From contig NC_089553.1 in NCBI RefSeq assembly GCF_040115645.1, positions 2,976,001 through 3,040,000 of the forward strand: a stretch of DNA of 64,000 nt, given 5' to 3'. This DNA comes from Euwallacea fornicatus (taxonomy: Eukaryota; Arthropoda; Insecta; Coleoptera; Curculionidae). Every line of letters begins with the position of its first letter. The stretch's first letter is position 1. Both the position numbers and the translations under genes were made by a program. Below, one piece after another: positions 11,496 through 23,990 of this stretch. Below the pieces are notes generated by a model that saw only the letters and a program-made list of their open reading frames with translations, searched no databases and was not told the DNA's origin.

Positions 11496-12570
11496 CTGGA
11501 AGTAAATAAGCACTTTTAGACTGTATGGCGATTTTAATATTAATACAGATCCTCAAAGGAATTTAATATACTTTTTTGGGCTTAATAAGCAGCTTGCAAC
11601 AGTCATTTGCCTTTCTAATTTTCCATTTTCCAAATGAGTTCACGATGAAGTGGCAAAGCCGCCGATTCAGCAGTTGTTTTGTCTTTAAAGGGAGCGGGAT
11701 GGAAAGAACATCGGCAAATCTCAAGGATATTTTAAGCTTTTGCCGTGGAATTTGTGCACTTATTTATGCGTTAGCATGCTTTTAATCAGATTGTTTTTTT
11801 TTGTTTAGGTAAACCGACAAATTCTTGAACTAAAAGAGGAAATCCTCAGAGATCGGCCCTATAAATACCGAACAAGTACGCACACAAACCTTAAAAAGGC
11901 GTGTAAAATTAATCGTAATTTATTAAGTAGCTAAGCGACAAAATGAAAATTTACGAGCTTTTTGATATTGCGCAAACACGGATTCTCACTTTATTTCCTG
12001 CATCGAAATAAGAGTGCCAAGGACTTTTCCTACGGGAAACTCTTTCCCATTTGCACTGTGCCGCCTTTCAGCAGCCCCAACATGCATTCAGGTAGTCTCA
12101 AAAAAACCAGCTATTTCAGGTGACGCCCATTTGGAACGGCACTAGAATTCGAATAACATTGCGAGGTATACGTAATGGGGCGTCCAACGGAAACTTGACC
12201 TCCCCGTTGACCTCGGCTAAAGAACTTCTTGGAAATTTTTCAAATACGTGGAAAAACTTCAGGTTAGTTCAGAAAAAACGAATTTTCACGTAACATCCGA
12301 TCCTCAAACGTCGTCCTCGTGAGTCTCACAGCAACCCTCCTAAAAATTTTAAATGACCTGAGGGGTCGTAGGACACTTGAAGTTATTATATAAAGATTTT
12401 TCAAGGCAGCATTGAATGGTGCGGTGCGAATCAACTTTTATAGAGGAGTTTTTGGAGAAAAACACCTACACGTTTCGTAAAAAAATAGGTGCAAACTCAA
12501 TTAAATGTTGCGTAAACAGTGAAAAAAATTGTTTGTCCATTGCCTCAACAAACACGTTTTAGTTATTTTT

Positions 12571-12681
12571 CTATTTATTTATTATTATTATTATTATTTA
12601 TTATTATTATTATTATTTATTATTATTATTATTTATTATTATTATTATTATTTTATTTATTTATTTATTTTTATTTATTCA
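12571..12681. repeat. (TTA)n / (TTTA)n microsatellite
   Basis: About 110 bp of almost pure TTA units mixed with TTTA units. It causes a spurious tyrosine/leucine-rich open frame. Confidence 0.95.
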
Positions 12682-12819
12682 TTCTTTCATTTTTTTAAAG
12701 TCATTAATTTTTTAAAACCGAAGTCGTAGCAAGACATCTAAGCGAGTCAGAGGGTTGGCAGGAGAATATACCACACCTGCAGGAATATGCGGAAAAAGCT
12801 ACGAGGCTCTCAAGTAATC

Positions 12820-13650
12820 CGCCACGGGGGGTACCAATCCTTTTATTCTGGATTAGCGCGATTCGCCATTTTTGTTAGCATTTCTGAAGAGTTACGTTTA
12901 GAACTTTTCAATTTAAGAAAGAAGACATCTACGCCTCTGGGAGAATCCATAGAGGTACGTTAATACAGCTGTGTAGGTCTTCCACAGCGATATCAATTTT
13001 TTTCCTTCGATTTTTCTTTGTAACTTTAAACACATTCAAAAGGGTGACAAAATTTTAATAAGAGAAACTACATCTCTGCCTATGAAATTGAGGGGACATT
13101 ATAAAAATATTTTCGCATAAGCACAGCAGACATCTAATGGTCCTTCAGTCCCAGTATCAGTTTTTTAATTCTGAGGTTTGCAGACCACGGTTATTCAGAA
13201 GCTCTAAAGAGCTCAATATAGAAAACTCTTATTTATATAGAAAAAAAACACGAAAAAATATAGATGGGGTGGGAAATATGTAAAATTTGTAGAAGAGCAT
13301 AGTGCCATTCCACTTCCCAGTTCCAGAATTGCCATTCTCTCTTCCATACAAAAAATATTCAGCAGTTTCTAATAGTCCTGCAGTGGCGGTACCACTTTGT
13401 TCATTCGGGATTTCTTAAATTTCTGACAAGTCTGAAGAATTGAGCAAAGATATTTCTTATTAAAGAAGAAGCTTCAACGTCCATGAAGTTGCGAGGGCAA
13501 TGTAAAATGTCTACAGGAGTATATGGAAAGGAATTAAGTTATCTAGCGGACCTTCAGTGGCGATAACCATTTATTTTACTCTGAAGTTTTCAGAACCCAA
13601 ATTTTTGTAATTTTGAAGGGTTAAGTATAGAAAGCTCTGACTCCTTTTAG
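12820..13650. repeat. Degenerate tandem repeat, about four copies
   Basis: Similar blocks recur near 12828, 13142, 13381 and 13556. Each has a form of CAGTGGCGGTACCA, then TTTATTCTGGA-like sequence, CAGA...GAAGAGTT and AGTATAGAAAACTCT. Spacing varies between about 170 and 320 bp, so this is a decayed satellite-like array, not a clean one. Seen by eye only. Confidence 0.4.
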
Positions 13651-14532
13651 CTGGCGTATGTGATTGCTTTGCCAGCACTTCGTGTATGAGCATTTCATGT
13701 AGAAAAGCGTTTAAAAAAGAAAATAAAAATATAGGGTGTCATCACATAACTACATTTTTAAATTGTTCGTATACGGTTAACTCGAAAGCAGGCTTACTCT
13801 AAAACGTACTTACAGAAAAAGTAAGAAGCACACGCACAAGAAATCTGCTTCAATTCCCATCACGCTATTTCAAATATCTAACTCTATTTAACGGAAAATA
13901 AGAGCGGATAACTCGAATTTCAACAGTTGCGCGCGCCCTTAAATTTTCAAAGGGATTTCTCAACATCCCCGCCTAAGATATGCGTTCTTGTATTTGAGAC
14001 TTTAATAGGGGGATGAAATGGAATCCTAATTTGCATTACAAACCGGACGAATTCTCGATGAATTTCCAAAAATTTGCCTCTTCCTTAAATATTCACAATT
14101 TCAACAACATAAAGTATCTATTAAAAATTCGGGGGAAGGGGATAGAGGTTGTTCAAGGGAAATCAGGATCATAGCGGCCGTCCAAGACCGACGGGGAAAC
14201 CCCGGCCGCCAATGGCAAAAAATCAAATGGGAGATGCATCAGTAGCTTGCAATATTTCTGGATTTTGAACCGTTGTGATGCCTCACTGATTTGGGTTAAA
14301 TTGAGTGGTGTGAAGGTTCTGTACAAACTGAAAAATGTTGCATTCAATTACGGAAGGACTAGTGGTGCGCCAGAAGGAATTTTCTACTGCTCAATAACAA
14401 CGATTAAAAAACGAACAAAAATGTCCACAGTAGTAAGGCCTAAAAATAATGATACGCCAATGGCGTACTATTTAGGTTATTTGATGAGAGTTAAAACACT
14501 TTATTTGCACTAGAATCCAAACGGCTCATTCG

Positions 14533-14622
14533 CGGACATACGCTTATTAAAGAAATAAGCTTGTATTGATCGCTCCCACAACCTCTAAAAACTAGTCGGT
14601 ATATTTTTGGGACACCCTGTAT
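14533..14622. mobile_element. Terminal fragment of the same transposon family as 8168-8760
   Basis: Aligns by eye with the right end of that element over about 90 bp: GGACATACG...TTATTAAAGAA, TTGTATTGAT, then GGTATATTTTTGG and ACACCCTGTAT. No matching left end was found nearby. Confidence 0.6.
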
Positions 14623-15044
14623 ATTTAGTTCTAGAAATAGATCCAGATCCATATAGGTACGTATATTTGTTTTGCATCGGGATCTCTTCTTCCCTGGACC
14701 CGCCACTGCTCTTTCACCTCCGATTAAAGGTACAAAGACGAAAAGGGGGCGGCGAATCTTTGGGTCTGAAAAATCCAAGGACTAAATGAAGCATGATGGA
14801 AATGACTTTTTTTGTTTTTCCTACAAGACCACTTTTATTTTGCACTTAAGGGAAATTGAATTAGCACAGTGCGTCCAAATAGTATTTACCCTTCCTCGTC
14901 CCTTTCTCTGCGAACACATAAAACCGCAACTCCGAAAACGGAGGCTGAACTCCACAGAGCGAGCGCCTGCGCTCTTACCCTGAATTCGCGGTGCCCCAAA
15001 TAAGATGCCAGAGAATAAAGAGCACCGCGATAACAACTCTTTGA

Positions 15045-15072
15045 TATAAAATATTCGTATAAACGTTCAGTT
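15045..15072 (+). promoter_or_regulatory. Possible TATA/initiator pair for Lcch3
   Basis: TATAAA at 15045-15050 is followed 24 bases later by TCAGTT at 15067-15072, the arthropod initiator form, 182 bp before the ATG. The spacing is right for a core promoter, but neuronal receptor genes often lack TATA boxes and the pair could be chance in AT-rich DNA. Confidence 0.3.
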
Positions 15073-15253
15073 TCCTCAAAAAAGTTTCCAAGTTATGTAA
15101 GTGACGCAGGTACAGACACAACAAAGAGAATTTTAAAAAACCATTAAAAAGCCAAATTATGCCAATCTAAACCTTCGTTGTCAGGGTAAAGTGTACCACG
15201 GTTTTTGCATCTGAAGTGATTTCGTTGCTCGGTTAGAGACTCTCTGATTTGTC

Positions 15254-18200
15254 ATGGAAGGGCCCAAACTGGACATCATACTGCTCATCCTGGCAGTCTA
15301 CAGCATGACAAAGAACTGCATAAGGTACGGTTTATTATATAACCACAAAAAAATTACTGTGTAAGTAATTAATTTTATTAGCGGACAACGAGGCTCTGTG
15401 ATGATCTCAGATAGGTTGGATAATGTCACTCAAACTATATCCAGACTTTTGGAAGGTTACGACATTCGGCTTCGGCCAGATTTTGGGGGTAAGTCCGCAG
15501 CGCTAAACTTACATTTAACAAGATCTTACGAGTGTCAATAGATAAATATTCATTATAGTTTTCTTTTTTATACATTACATACTACTTATCATAAAAATTG
15601 CAACGCCTAGAATTAATGCGTCAAATTTAGCCAAAACCGGTATATGCATTTAGTTGCAGTAGCGGTGCAATTGATAAGATTTTACATATAACGCCGTGCG
15701 TTACATGCAAAAAATGTCAGAATCAGTAGTTATACCATATATTCAGAGTATTGGAAACGTGCTTTTCCAGCAGGACAAGTGCTCGTGTAACTATGGCTCA
15801 TCTATAACTTCGCAATGCCAGTGTGCATCCTTGGCCCCCGCGCCCTCCCGATCTTTCCCCCATAGAACGCGTACGGGAAATGAAAAATTACCACACTTTA
15901 GAACTCACCACGTTCTTTAATAGAGATATTGTTGTTGCATACCTTAAGATAACATCGACCATTTGCTTAAAAACATGTAAAGATTAGTTGCTGGGGGTGT
16001 GAATTTCCCAAGGCGGCCATACACCTTTTTAGAATTTTAAAGGCTTTCTGGACTTCGGTTGACTTCAAACATTGCGCCATTTATTTTGTGTTTTGTAGCT
16101 AATATATTTACAAAGTTGCATTAAAATATATACCCGCATTATTTCTAGGTGTTGCAATATTTACGACGAGCAGTATAAATTGATAAATGTCTAAAGAAGT
16201 AGTAGCAACTTTGATCTATTCAATGAGACACCCTTTATATTATTTGGCCGTTAGCTTCGCCATTTCCATTCGACGATTTCCGCTAATGGCTCCTTACCTA
16301 TTTCCAGCTGTTTTCGAGATATTAATTAAAGTTCTTATTTTTTGTTCAAAACAAGGTGCCAAGGAGACCTCTGCCTCGACGCGATTCGAATTCGTGAGAA
16401 GCAGCGTCTTCTGATGCTATTTCGGAAAGATCTGCGAATATTCCTCGTATAGAAAAAGTGCCTTTACGCTTAGACACTGCGATAGATTATCAAAAATTGA
16501 GTATGCACGGAGTCACCGAATTGAAAATATCTCGAAAACCGTTAGAGACGAATTTTTTCCAAAATACCTTTTTTATGTAGAGCAGTTCAGAGTGTCAGAA
16601 TTCGTAAATATGTCGAAGTTATCGGCATTGCTAAGTGAGAAACAAGTATCTTTGGATAATTGATTGTACCTCAGAACCCCTTTAGGAGCAAATATACATA
16701 ATTAAACAAATTACTTTGACACCTTATTAAATGAAAACTAGTAATATTTGCGTAAGGCAAATTTCGCTGATTCACCTTATTTTCTTATCCTCTAAATTTT
16801 TTTCGAACACACCCTGTACTCATTCTCTTTTCTTCATATCAAAAATTTAAGGCGATTACGTCATTATAGTTATTCGTCATTCCCAGCAAATTCATCTTGA
16901 TTCGAGAAATCACATTCAGAAGCCTGATTCGAAGCTCTAAATCTTTAACTGCTTTCTAATTTTATGGTTGAACGTTACCCTGTCGTACACATCTTCTTAA
17001 AGAAAGATGTGTAGACGACACTTGAATGCCCATATTAGCGAGATCGATGGTTCATTTTCATTCAACACGAGGGGCTTTAAATAGATTTCTACAATACGCT
17101 TTAAAAATAACTGATTTTAGTAGACAAATATACGATAATAATTAATATAAAAAATGGTTTGAAGTGTTTTAGATCGATCGGGAACAAGAGTTTTCTAATT
17201 TTTATATTGCATTATGTAATTTCAATTGTGTTGGTAACGTCAAGACGTGGCCCTGCGTAGTTCTGATGCCCTATTAGAATATTGTCCTTTAAAAAGGCGC
17301 CATGATACGCCAATGATTGTCTCAGAATTAGAAGCTTATGAAAGGAGCTTCTTATCGGTAAAAAATCCACTAGTTTTTCATACAAAACATAACGGAGATG
17401 TGCGAAAGTGTTTCTGGGCAATTTCGAGCTTTAGGAAATTGCGTTTTGAAAAATCGTCGTGATGTGTCAACGATTTTCTTAAAATTACAAGTTAGCGTTC
17501 CTTCTTGATAGAAGACAGAGGTGTGCGTGGCTTGCGTTCCGAATGGATATATACAAATATTTGTGAACAATTCTGAACGTTAGAAAATTATTCTTTGGAA
17601 AAACGTCTGGCCCCGCTGAGAATTTTTGAAGAATTAAAAATTTTTAAAAATCAGTTTTTTCTTCAGCAAAAATCGACTCGTTTTTCTTAGAAGGCAGAGG
17701 CGTGCGAGAGTCGATTTTGCAAATAACATAAGTGTCGAAATATCTAAAGGAAGCTTTAGGTCCAATTTTTTTCCTTTAATTTCTTCGATACATCGCTCTT
17801 TCGACAACCCCCGTATATAGACTGTTATTAAGAAAAAGCACAGACAGACACTTCCCACGCGCTGCCTAGCAACGTGACACCTATCATCCACTACTTAATC
17901 TGAATAATTTTAGGAGAACACCTGCTGGTGGGCATGGACCTCACAATCGCCAGTTTCGATGCCATATCCGAAGTGAATATGGTAAGAAAAACTGCAATAT
18001 CTTAGTTTATTTCATGGGTTGATTTTCGAAGACCACGATCAATGACGAAGGTTGCCAAGGTCGCAGGATATTTATCGAGATGGCAACACCGCATAATTTT
18101 TCTCCTTTATAATAATCGATGTCAACAAGGGTGAGAAGTGCCAGTCGTCATGGAGTCTTATTGGTTGGGAATGCGTGCTTGACAGGTTCGCTGACATTAT

Positions 18201-21200
18201 TACGGAGATAGTTGTACACGAAGCCACCATTATTTGTTCAGTGTTGCCAATCCTCGCGGAATTCCTTTAACAATTAATTTCTCTTGTTTCAAAAATAAAG
18301 CTGATCGTCTAATAATTATTAATTAAAATTCTATGAAACGTTGGTATCCGCGACCTTAACGTCAAGCTCATTCCAAGTACGGTTTTTTCAGGATTCTTGC
18401 CTCTTCTTGGATTTTTCACAGCAAATTGCATTTCACAGGAATTCCGCCGAAGCCTGCAACTTTTTGTTTTTATTTTCTAGCAAAATACGAAATAATTTTA
18501 CCAGCAGGAATAAAATTATTACTGCCAACCTCGTTTCGAATACACTGTGAAAAAAATTTCATTTTAAGGATTTAACCGCAAAGCAATTAGATAACGAATA
18601 ACTAAAGTTGATTAAGTTTGAACGGAAATGAAAACGGAAGGAACATAATATTTTGAACGCCGGAACTTTATGGAAGAGCTTTGTTTCCGGCCTTCGATGG
18701 ACAGCGACCAGAAAAGACCCACAAAATCGATTGTTACATGTGAAAACCGCTTCGGCTGGCACACGCAGGTCGAGGACAGTATGTACGATCTTGTTTTATA
18801 ACGTTTGGATTGAGCTCTCCATGCATGAGCATGTTCTTATGCGTAATGTCAACGGTTCCATGAGGCAATCGACGCGATGTTCATTAACGCAAACACGAGT
18901 CAAATATCTTGTTTCTAGGACGTTATCGAGATATTTGAGATCCTCTTGATCCTTGAAAAGCCCCCACCAAGAATAATCTGGAGGGTTTATATCGGGCAGC
19001 CAGTGAGGCCATCGTGAATGAACTAAGTCTTTTGTCCGGAGATTAAATCGACACCTTTTAAATGTTTAGGAAGTTCTATTATTCAACACGTATTGCTCAG
19101 CAATTTGTATCTGGTTCATTTCTTTTCAGGATTACACTATAACACTGTATTTAAACCAATACTGGAAAGACGAGCGTTTGGCCTTCAGCAACGAAGACGA
19201 AATCCTGACTCTATCCGGAGATTTTGCCGAGAAAATCTGGGTTCCAGACACATTTTTTGCCAACGATAAAAACAGGCAAGAATGCGAATTTAAATGACCA
19301 GAAATTTATGTATTACAAAGTGTTTTACAGAGTGTCCCAGACACGGTGGTACAAATAAGCAACTTTTTTATACGGCATATTTGCTTTGTACCAATGTTTC
19401 TGGAAACCCCTGTAGACACAAAGTCTCTTTGATAACAAATTTTGTTTAAAGAAATCCTTCGACTCTCTTAAGAACGGATGCGGCTCCTCGCATCCAGGAC
19501 TTAATAATCATCATTATTTCCAGCTTTCTGCATGACGTAACCGAGAGAAACAAATTGGTACGTCTTAATGGCGACGGATCAATTACATACGGAATGCGGT
19601 TCACCACCACGTTGGCCTGCATGATGGATCTCCATTATTATCCCCTCGATTCGCAGAATTGTACAGTGGAAATCGAGAGCTGTAAGAAAGGGATTATGTA
19701 GTTTCAAAGAATTCCAATTTGCGACTACTTATTTCCAGATGGATACACGGTTATGGACGTGGTCATGTACTGGAAAGACAGGCCCGTGCGAGGAGTCGAG
19801 GAAGCGGAATTGCCTCAGTTTACCATAATCGGATACGAAACGAACGATCGAAAGGAACGACTCGCCACAGGTGAAAAAATTGCAGCTGATGGGAAATTGC
19901 AATTTCATGCCCCCATTGGTACGTTTCAGGAATTTACCAGAGACTGTCCTTGTCCTTTAAGCTACAAAGGAACATTGGGTATTTCATTTTCCAAACCTAT
20001 TTGCCCAGCATTCTCATTGTGATGCTCTCATGGGTATCCTTTTGGATCAACCACGAGGCTACTAGTGCCAGAGTCGCTTTAGGTTTGTTGGATATGCGAT
20101 ATTCTCGTCACCTTACCACGACATACCGGGTGTCGGTTTTTGGAGTTCGAGCAAGGGATATAAGGGAAATATCCTGCTCACTTCAGAACGTACACATTTA
20201 TCCTGCCATAGCGTGTTCTTAATTTCGTGTCTTCATCTCAAACCACTTTTGAAATATTAAAAAAAAGGAAATAAACAATTTGTATTTTGGCAACGAAGCG
20301 CTTTCGGACCCCGCTCTATTCATTTTAAATATTAATTTTAATGAGCTCTACATCACCTGAAAGATTGTCGGTACGTTTATGAAACACCCTATGTAAGTAT
20401 ACATTAATTATTATTTGATTTATTTTTTCAGGGTAATTTGTTAGATTTGATCAGAGTCACTAATATCAAATGCAAAAATATCATCTTTGCTACTTTTTTT
20501 TTTTTTAATAACTTAAACAACGTGTTCCGTAACTTCTTTTCATAACGGTGACTTCCTTGCTTTTATACCACTGTCGTTACTGCACTCTCTTCAATGGCAA
20601 GAACTTCCTATTACCACAAACTCCATATGAATTATAGTTCTGTGGTTATTTTCACTTATATTTTTATTTTTAATTATTTTTTTTACCAAAAACTGTTTTG
20701 TAAGCGCAAAATCGAGAGCAATCCAATTTCTTATCAAACGAAGAAGTTTTTTCGTTCTTTACGTACTATTCAACTGAGTTTGCAGTGCATTTATTGCCAA
20801 ATTTATACCTGTTTTTTTCAAAAATTAATTGACAGATTTTGAATCGCGATACATCATTGAATGCAGTTTTGAAGATCCTTTAATTTGAGGTGTCACTTGA
20901 CACATTTTTAAGTTATAAAAAATCGGCCATTTTGTGTTATCGGTGACGTAAGTGACATTTAAAACATAAACAAACGTCAAAAGACAGTATTTTTGTCACA
21001 TTTCATGCTGCTTTCGAGTTAAATTTTTTTTTAAGTCGTCGCAAGTGGGGGAGGGCACAGTTTAGTGCCGCACGGTGTATCGGACCACTGGATGCTCTAC
21101 CAGGCGTCTGAACACTTTCTGCTGCTCTTTTTGCGTGACGTATGGCGACGACTAATTCTTCAATATTTGGATTAGCTATAAATTGGGGCAACTTTGCCCT

Positions 21201-22392
21201 AATTTTTCCAAGTTCCCATCAATTGTGGTTACCGAGTTGACCACGTCTGAGCTCCAAAAACGGACACACTGTATTCGAGATATTTTATGATGAGAGAAAG
21301 ATACTGTAGGAGATGATAATGCTTTCCACTTTTCATTCCCACATAACAAAAATTTCTATACACCCCGTGAAAGAGGATAAAATTTGCCATCTGAGACAGC
21401 ACTTATCTTGTCTTTTAACATTGACTGAGAGCTAAATCAGAAGTCTCCCAAAGGATCTTTCTCTCGTCATGGAACACCCTGTATATTCTTCTCTTGTCTT
21501 ATATAATCAGGTATTACAACTGTCCTTACAATGACCACTATAAGCACTGGAGTGCGCAGCTCCCTTCCTAGAATAAGCTACGTCAAGGCGATTGACATTT
21601 ACTTAGTCATGTGCTTCGTCTTCGTATTCGCAGCCCTCCTTGAATACGCAGCTGTGAACTACACTTATTGGGGGGCCAGGGCCAAGAAAAAGAGCAAGAA
21701 ATCTAAGGAGACTGACGAGAAAGCTGCAGGTTAGCTCAGGGCATTATCAGCGCACCAATCTCACATAATACCTGAGCTAGATAGCTTTTCAGGCTCGAAA
21801 CTGCCTTCTTGCGACCAAAACCAGAAGCAAATAGTGAAGGGCGAGGACATTATCGAGCTGGAGGACATACGGATGAGCCCTTTACCCTCGATAAGAAACC
21901 GGAAGCTCTCGGTTAAAATAAATTCTTCTCAGGATTCGGAGTCATCGTCGAACTTCCCTCCTAGTTTCCGGTATAGCAGATCGTCGGGTTATATGTATAC
22001 GTGCAGACAAACGCCCGGACTAAGATTTCGAGGTGAGCAGGATAAGGCCCAATTTTTCGAGTGGATGGCAACTTTGCCAGCAAGATAAAGTCTAATGGAG
22101 AAATTGACCGGATCTGATTTTGGCGTTTGCATGGAAATTCTCTTGCTGCAAAGCTACCGGAAAAACCGGGCCTACAACGTTTTAGTCAGTGGTTAATTGC
22201 TGTAATTTCTCAGGGAATCCTGTCCATAAGCCCAAGATGCTGCACGCCATCAGGAAGGGCGCTTTGGTGCTGAAAGCTTCCATGCCAAAGATCAAGGATG
22301 TAAACTTGATAGACAAGTATTCCAGGATCATTTTCCCAGTTAGTTTTATGATATTTAATACCATTTATTGGCTGTTTTACATTCTAGAGTAA
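15254..22392 (+). CDS. Lcch3: Beta-like GABA receptor subunit LCCH3, complete
   Basis: Ten exons: join(15254..15324, 15382..15488, 17914..17981, 19130..19275, 19524..19681, 19739..19870, 19930..20082, 21511..21729, 21793..22032, 22214..22392), 1473 nt, 490 aa, all in phase. Residues 1-23 are a signal peptide (LDIILLILAVYS). The binding domain includes RLLEGYDIRLRPDFGG, YLNQYWKDERLAF and WVPDTFFANDKNSFLHDVTE, with the Cys-loop at Cys163-Cys177 (CMMDLHYYPLDSQNC). TM1 is about 244-267, TM2 follows (GITTVLTMTTISTGVRSSL), TM3 is IYLVMCFVFVFAALLEYA and TM4 near 467-487. After TM3 comes the diagnostic LCCH3 stretch NYTYWGARAKKKSKK. The linker before TM2 is ATSARVALG, serine replacing the proline of PAR. 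It is a beta-type subunit of a GABA-gated channel at neuronal surfaces, working in heteromers with an alpha-like partner such as the product of the divergent gene at 6819-11495. Intron 4 begins with GC. Several introns hold transposon debris. Confidence 0.96.
15582..16173 (+). mobile_element. Internally deleted Tc1-like transposon with TA target duplication, in Lcch3 intron 2
   Basis: Inverted ends of about 31 bp begin CTACTTATCATAAAAATTGC on the left and CTGCTCGTCGTAAATATTGC on the right (reverse complement), both running into CAAC.CCTAGAA; TA flanks each side. Inside, the plus strand keeps GNVLFQQD, typical of Tc1 transposases just before the second Asp, and relics of the proline-rich region. 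Most of the transposase is missing or frameshifted. At 592 bp it cannot be autonomous. Confidence 0.8.
18655..19025 (-). pseudogene. IS630/mariner-type transposase fragment in Lcch3 intron 3
   Basis: The minus strand reads RWPHWLPDINPPDYSWWGLF, then KDQEDLKYLDNVLETRYL and RVCVNEHRVDC. This matches the WP-R-PD-TPLDFFLWG-LK block that contains the third catalytic acidic region of the superfamily. N-terminal parts and inverted ends were not identified; it is a decayed fragment. Confidence 0.6.
19328..19413. mobile_element. Short hairpin (MITE-like) in Lcch3 intron 4
   Basis: ACAGAGTGTCCCAGACACGG at 19328 pairs with the reverse complement of the right side (ACAGGGGTTTCCAGAAACAT from 19413), including GGTACAAA on both sides. 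It is 86 bp with CAGGGTGT-type ends like other elements here. Confidence 0.55.
20125..21275. mobile_element. Possible inverted-repeat element in Lcch3 intron 7
   Basis: Left sequence ACCGGGTGTCGGTTTTTGGA and the reverse complement of the right sequence (ACAGTGTGTCCGTTTTTGGA) share GTTTTTGGAG.TC. The match is short and the interior was not resolved, so the boundaries are tentative. Confidence 0.35.
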
Positions 22393-23029
22393 TCTTTGTT
22401 CAAATTCGCGTATTATTCATGTCTGGGGATATCAAGGATATTCCTAATTACTTGATCGATCTCTTCTTTTGGAGTATTTTGGGATATTAAGGGATAGTTC
22501 AGTCTCCATGTTGTGTGCAAAAACGTCTCCATATCGTTACATTTGAAACCTGCAAATTAGAGTATTGCAGAGGTTCGTACAGAGGCTGGAAGATCAAAAT
22601 ACTGGAGCCCTATGCAGGGCAGTGGCGCACGTTAATGTAGATGTGTTAAAATTTCAGTCACACTATTGCATTTGATGTTAGATATCTACCTTATAAAAAC
22701 TATGTGTGCTGGAAAATGGGTTTCTTAACGTTTAGGTTAGTTCAGGTTAGTTTAGGTTAGTTCTCAGGTCGCCCTCCCGATGTAATTTCTTAAGGCGGTC
22801 CTGAGGGATCTGTGATGAACAGAGCGCAAGTGGCCAGTAGGCATTCCCAGTGAAGCCTAGCAAGTCTGTGTGGCTGGAAGTGTATTCTCTAATTATTTAA
22901 AGAGAAATAGCGAGTTCAAGTTATTTATTCCTCGTGGTTAAACAAGCTTGGGTATCACATGTACTATAGAAAAAATGAAAAAAAAATGTTTTAAGTGTCA
23001 AAATGCTCTATATTATATTCTAAGCAGTA

Positions 23030-23990
23030 ATAGAGTCGATTTTCAAACTCCACGTTAACATTCATAAAAATTTATATTTTAATGTTCCTACGCGCGGCTG
23101 TGATTCTTCTCTTCAGTCCTTCCAAATCCTATGACTGGGTTTCAGAAAAAACAAATGATATATTTTAGTTTTTATTTATTTATTTCTATTTGCAAATACA
23201 TTTATTTGAATATGGCACCTGTAGCAAAAGGAGTAAGAACCAGACTGTTCCATGACAAAAGGACGATGGAAGTCTTGAGTTTTTTCGTTAAATTATTATT
23301 TATTATTGTAAATTTTATTTCATAAGCTGAAGGCTGGTAGTAGCGTTTTACAACATCTCAATTTTCAACAAGATGGAGCTCCACCACACTATTTTCTTCC
23401 TGCTAGACGCTGATCACACGATAGATCCCCTGGCCACTTGATTGGTTGAAGAGGACCACTTGAGTGGCCACCGCGCTCGCCGGATTTAACACTTTTGGAT
23501 TTTTTTCTTTGGGCGCATCTTAAATCACTTGTTTACAAGAACCGAGCCTTAAATCTTGCAAAGATGGAAGAAAAACATTGCAGCTGTGAGTAGGGAAAAT
23601 CGAGTAGAGTTGTTAATGTTAGAGAGGTCTTGGAAAACAACTTTCATCACCGTTGGACAGCAGGAATGGACAGCATTTTGGACACTTAAAACATCAATAA
23701 ACAATTTTTTAACAATACAGTTTATACCTGAACTTGTTTACGGTTTGGACGTAAATTTTTTAAAGCTTCTCAATGAAGAAATGCAGGTATTATTGGAAAG
23801 GTAATTGGAAGATCTTTCGAATGAGGTATAACACAACTCCTTCCCATGTAAGGTTTCAGTGGTTGTTTCCATCCCGGTAGAGAATGCACTAAATTCAATA
23901 GAAAAATGCCTTAACGAATGTCTTCTTTGAAAACAAAACCGACATGTTTTTGCCAGGAACGAAATATCGAAGGTGGTTCGTCAAATTCAC
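23030..23990 (+). pseudogene. IS630/mariner-type transposon remnant
   Basis: Around 23360-23580 the plus strand gives, across frameshifts, FQQDGAPPHY-like sequence, then a block equivalent to RWIGRGGPLEWPPRSPDLT and LDFFLWAHLKSLVYKN. These are the second and third catalytic regions of this transposase family. Sequence from about 23030 and down to about 23990 resembles the element at 51650-52540, which sets the approximate limits. Multiple stops and frameshifts; dead. Confidence 0.65.

Larger units (their letters stand above)
11496..15253. other. Region between the divergent receptor genes, repeat-rich
   Basis: Must hold the missing first exon and promoter of the minus-strand 8916-type gene and the promoter of Lcch3. 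It contains a TTA microsatellite, a degenerate longer repeat and a transposon-end fragment, listed separately. No other coding sequence was recognised. Confidence 0.5.

Noticed and set aside
12025..12083. Minus-strand ATG frame (MLGLLKGGTVQMGKSFP) ending in a phase-2 GTAG donor, as the missing first exon of the 8916-type gene
   Set aside because: The phase fits the next exon but the peptide is not a signal peptide, and a phase match has a one-in-three chance.
12529..12729. Tyr/Leu/Ile-rich frame
   Set aside because: Translation of the TTA microsatellite.
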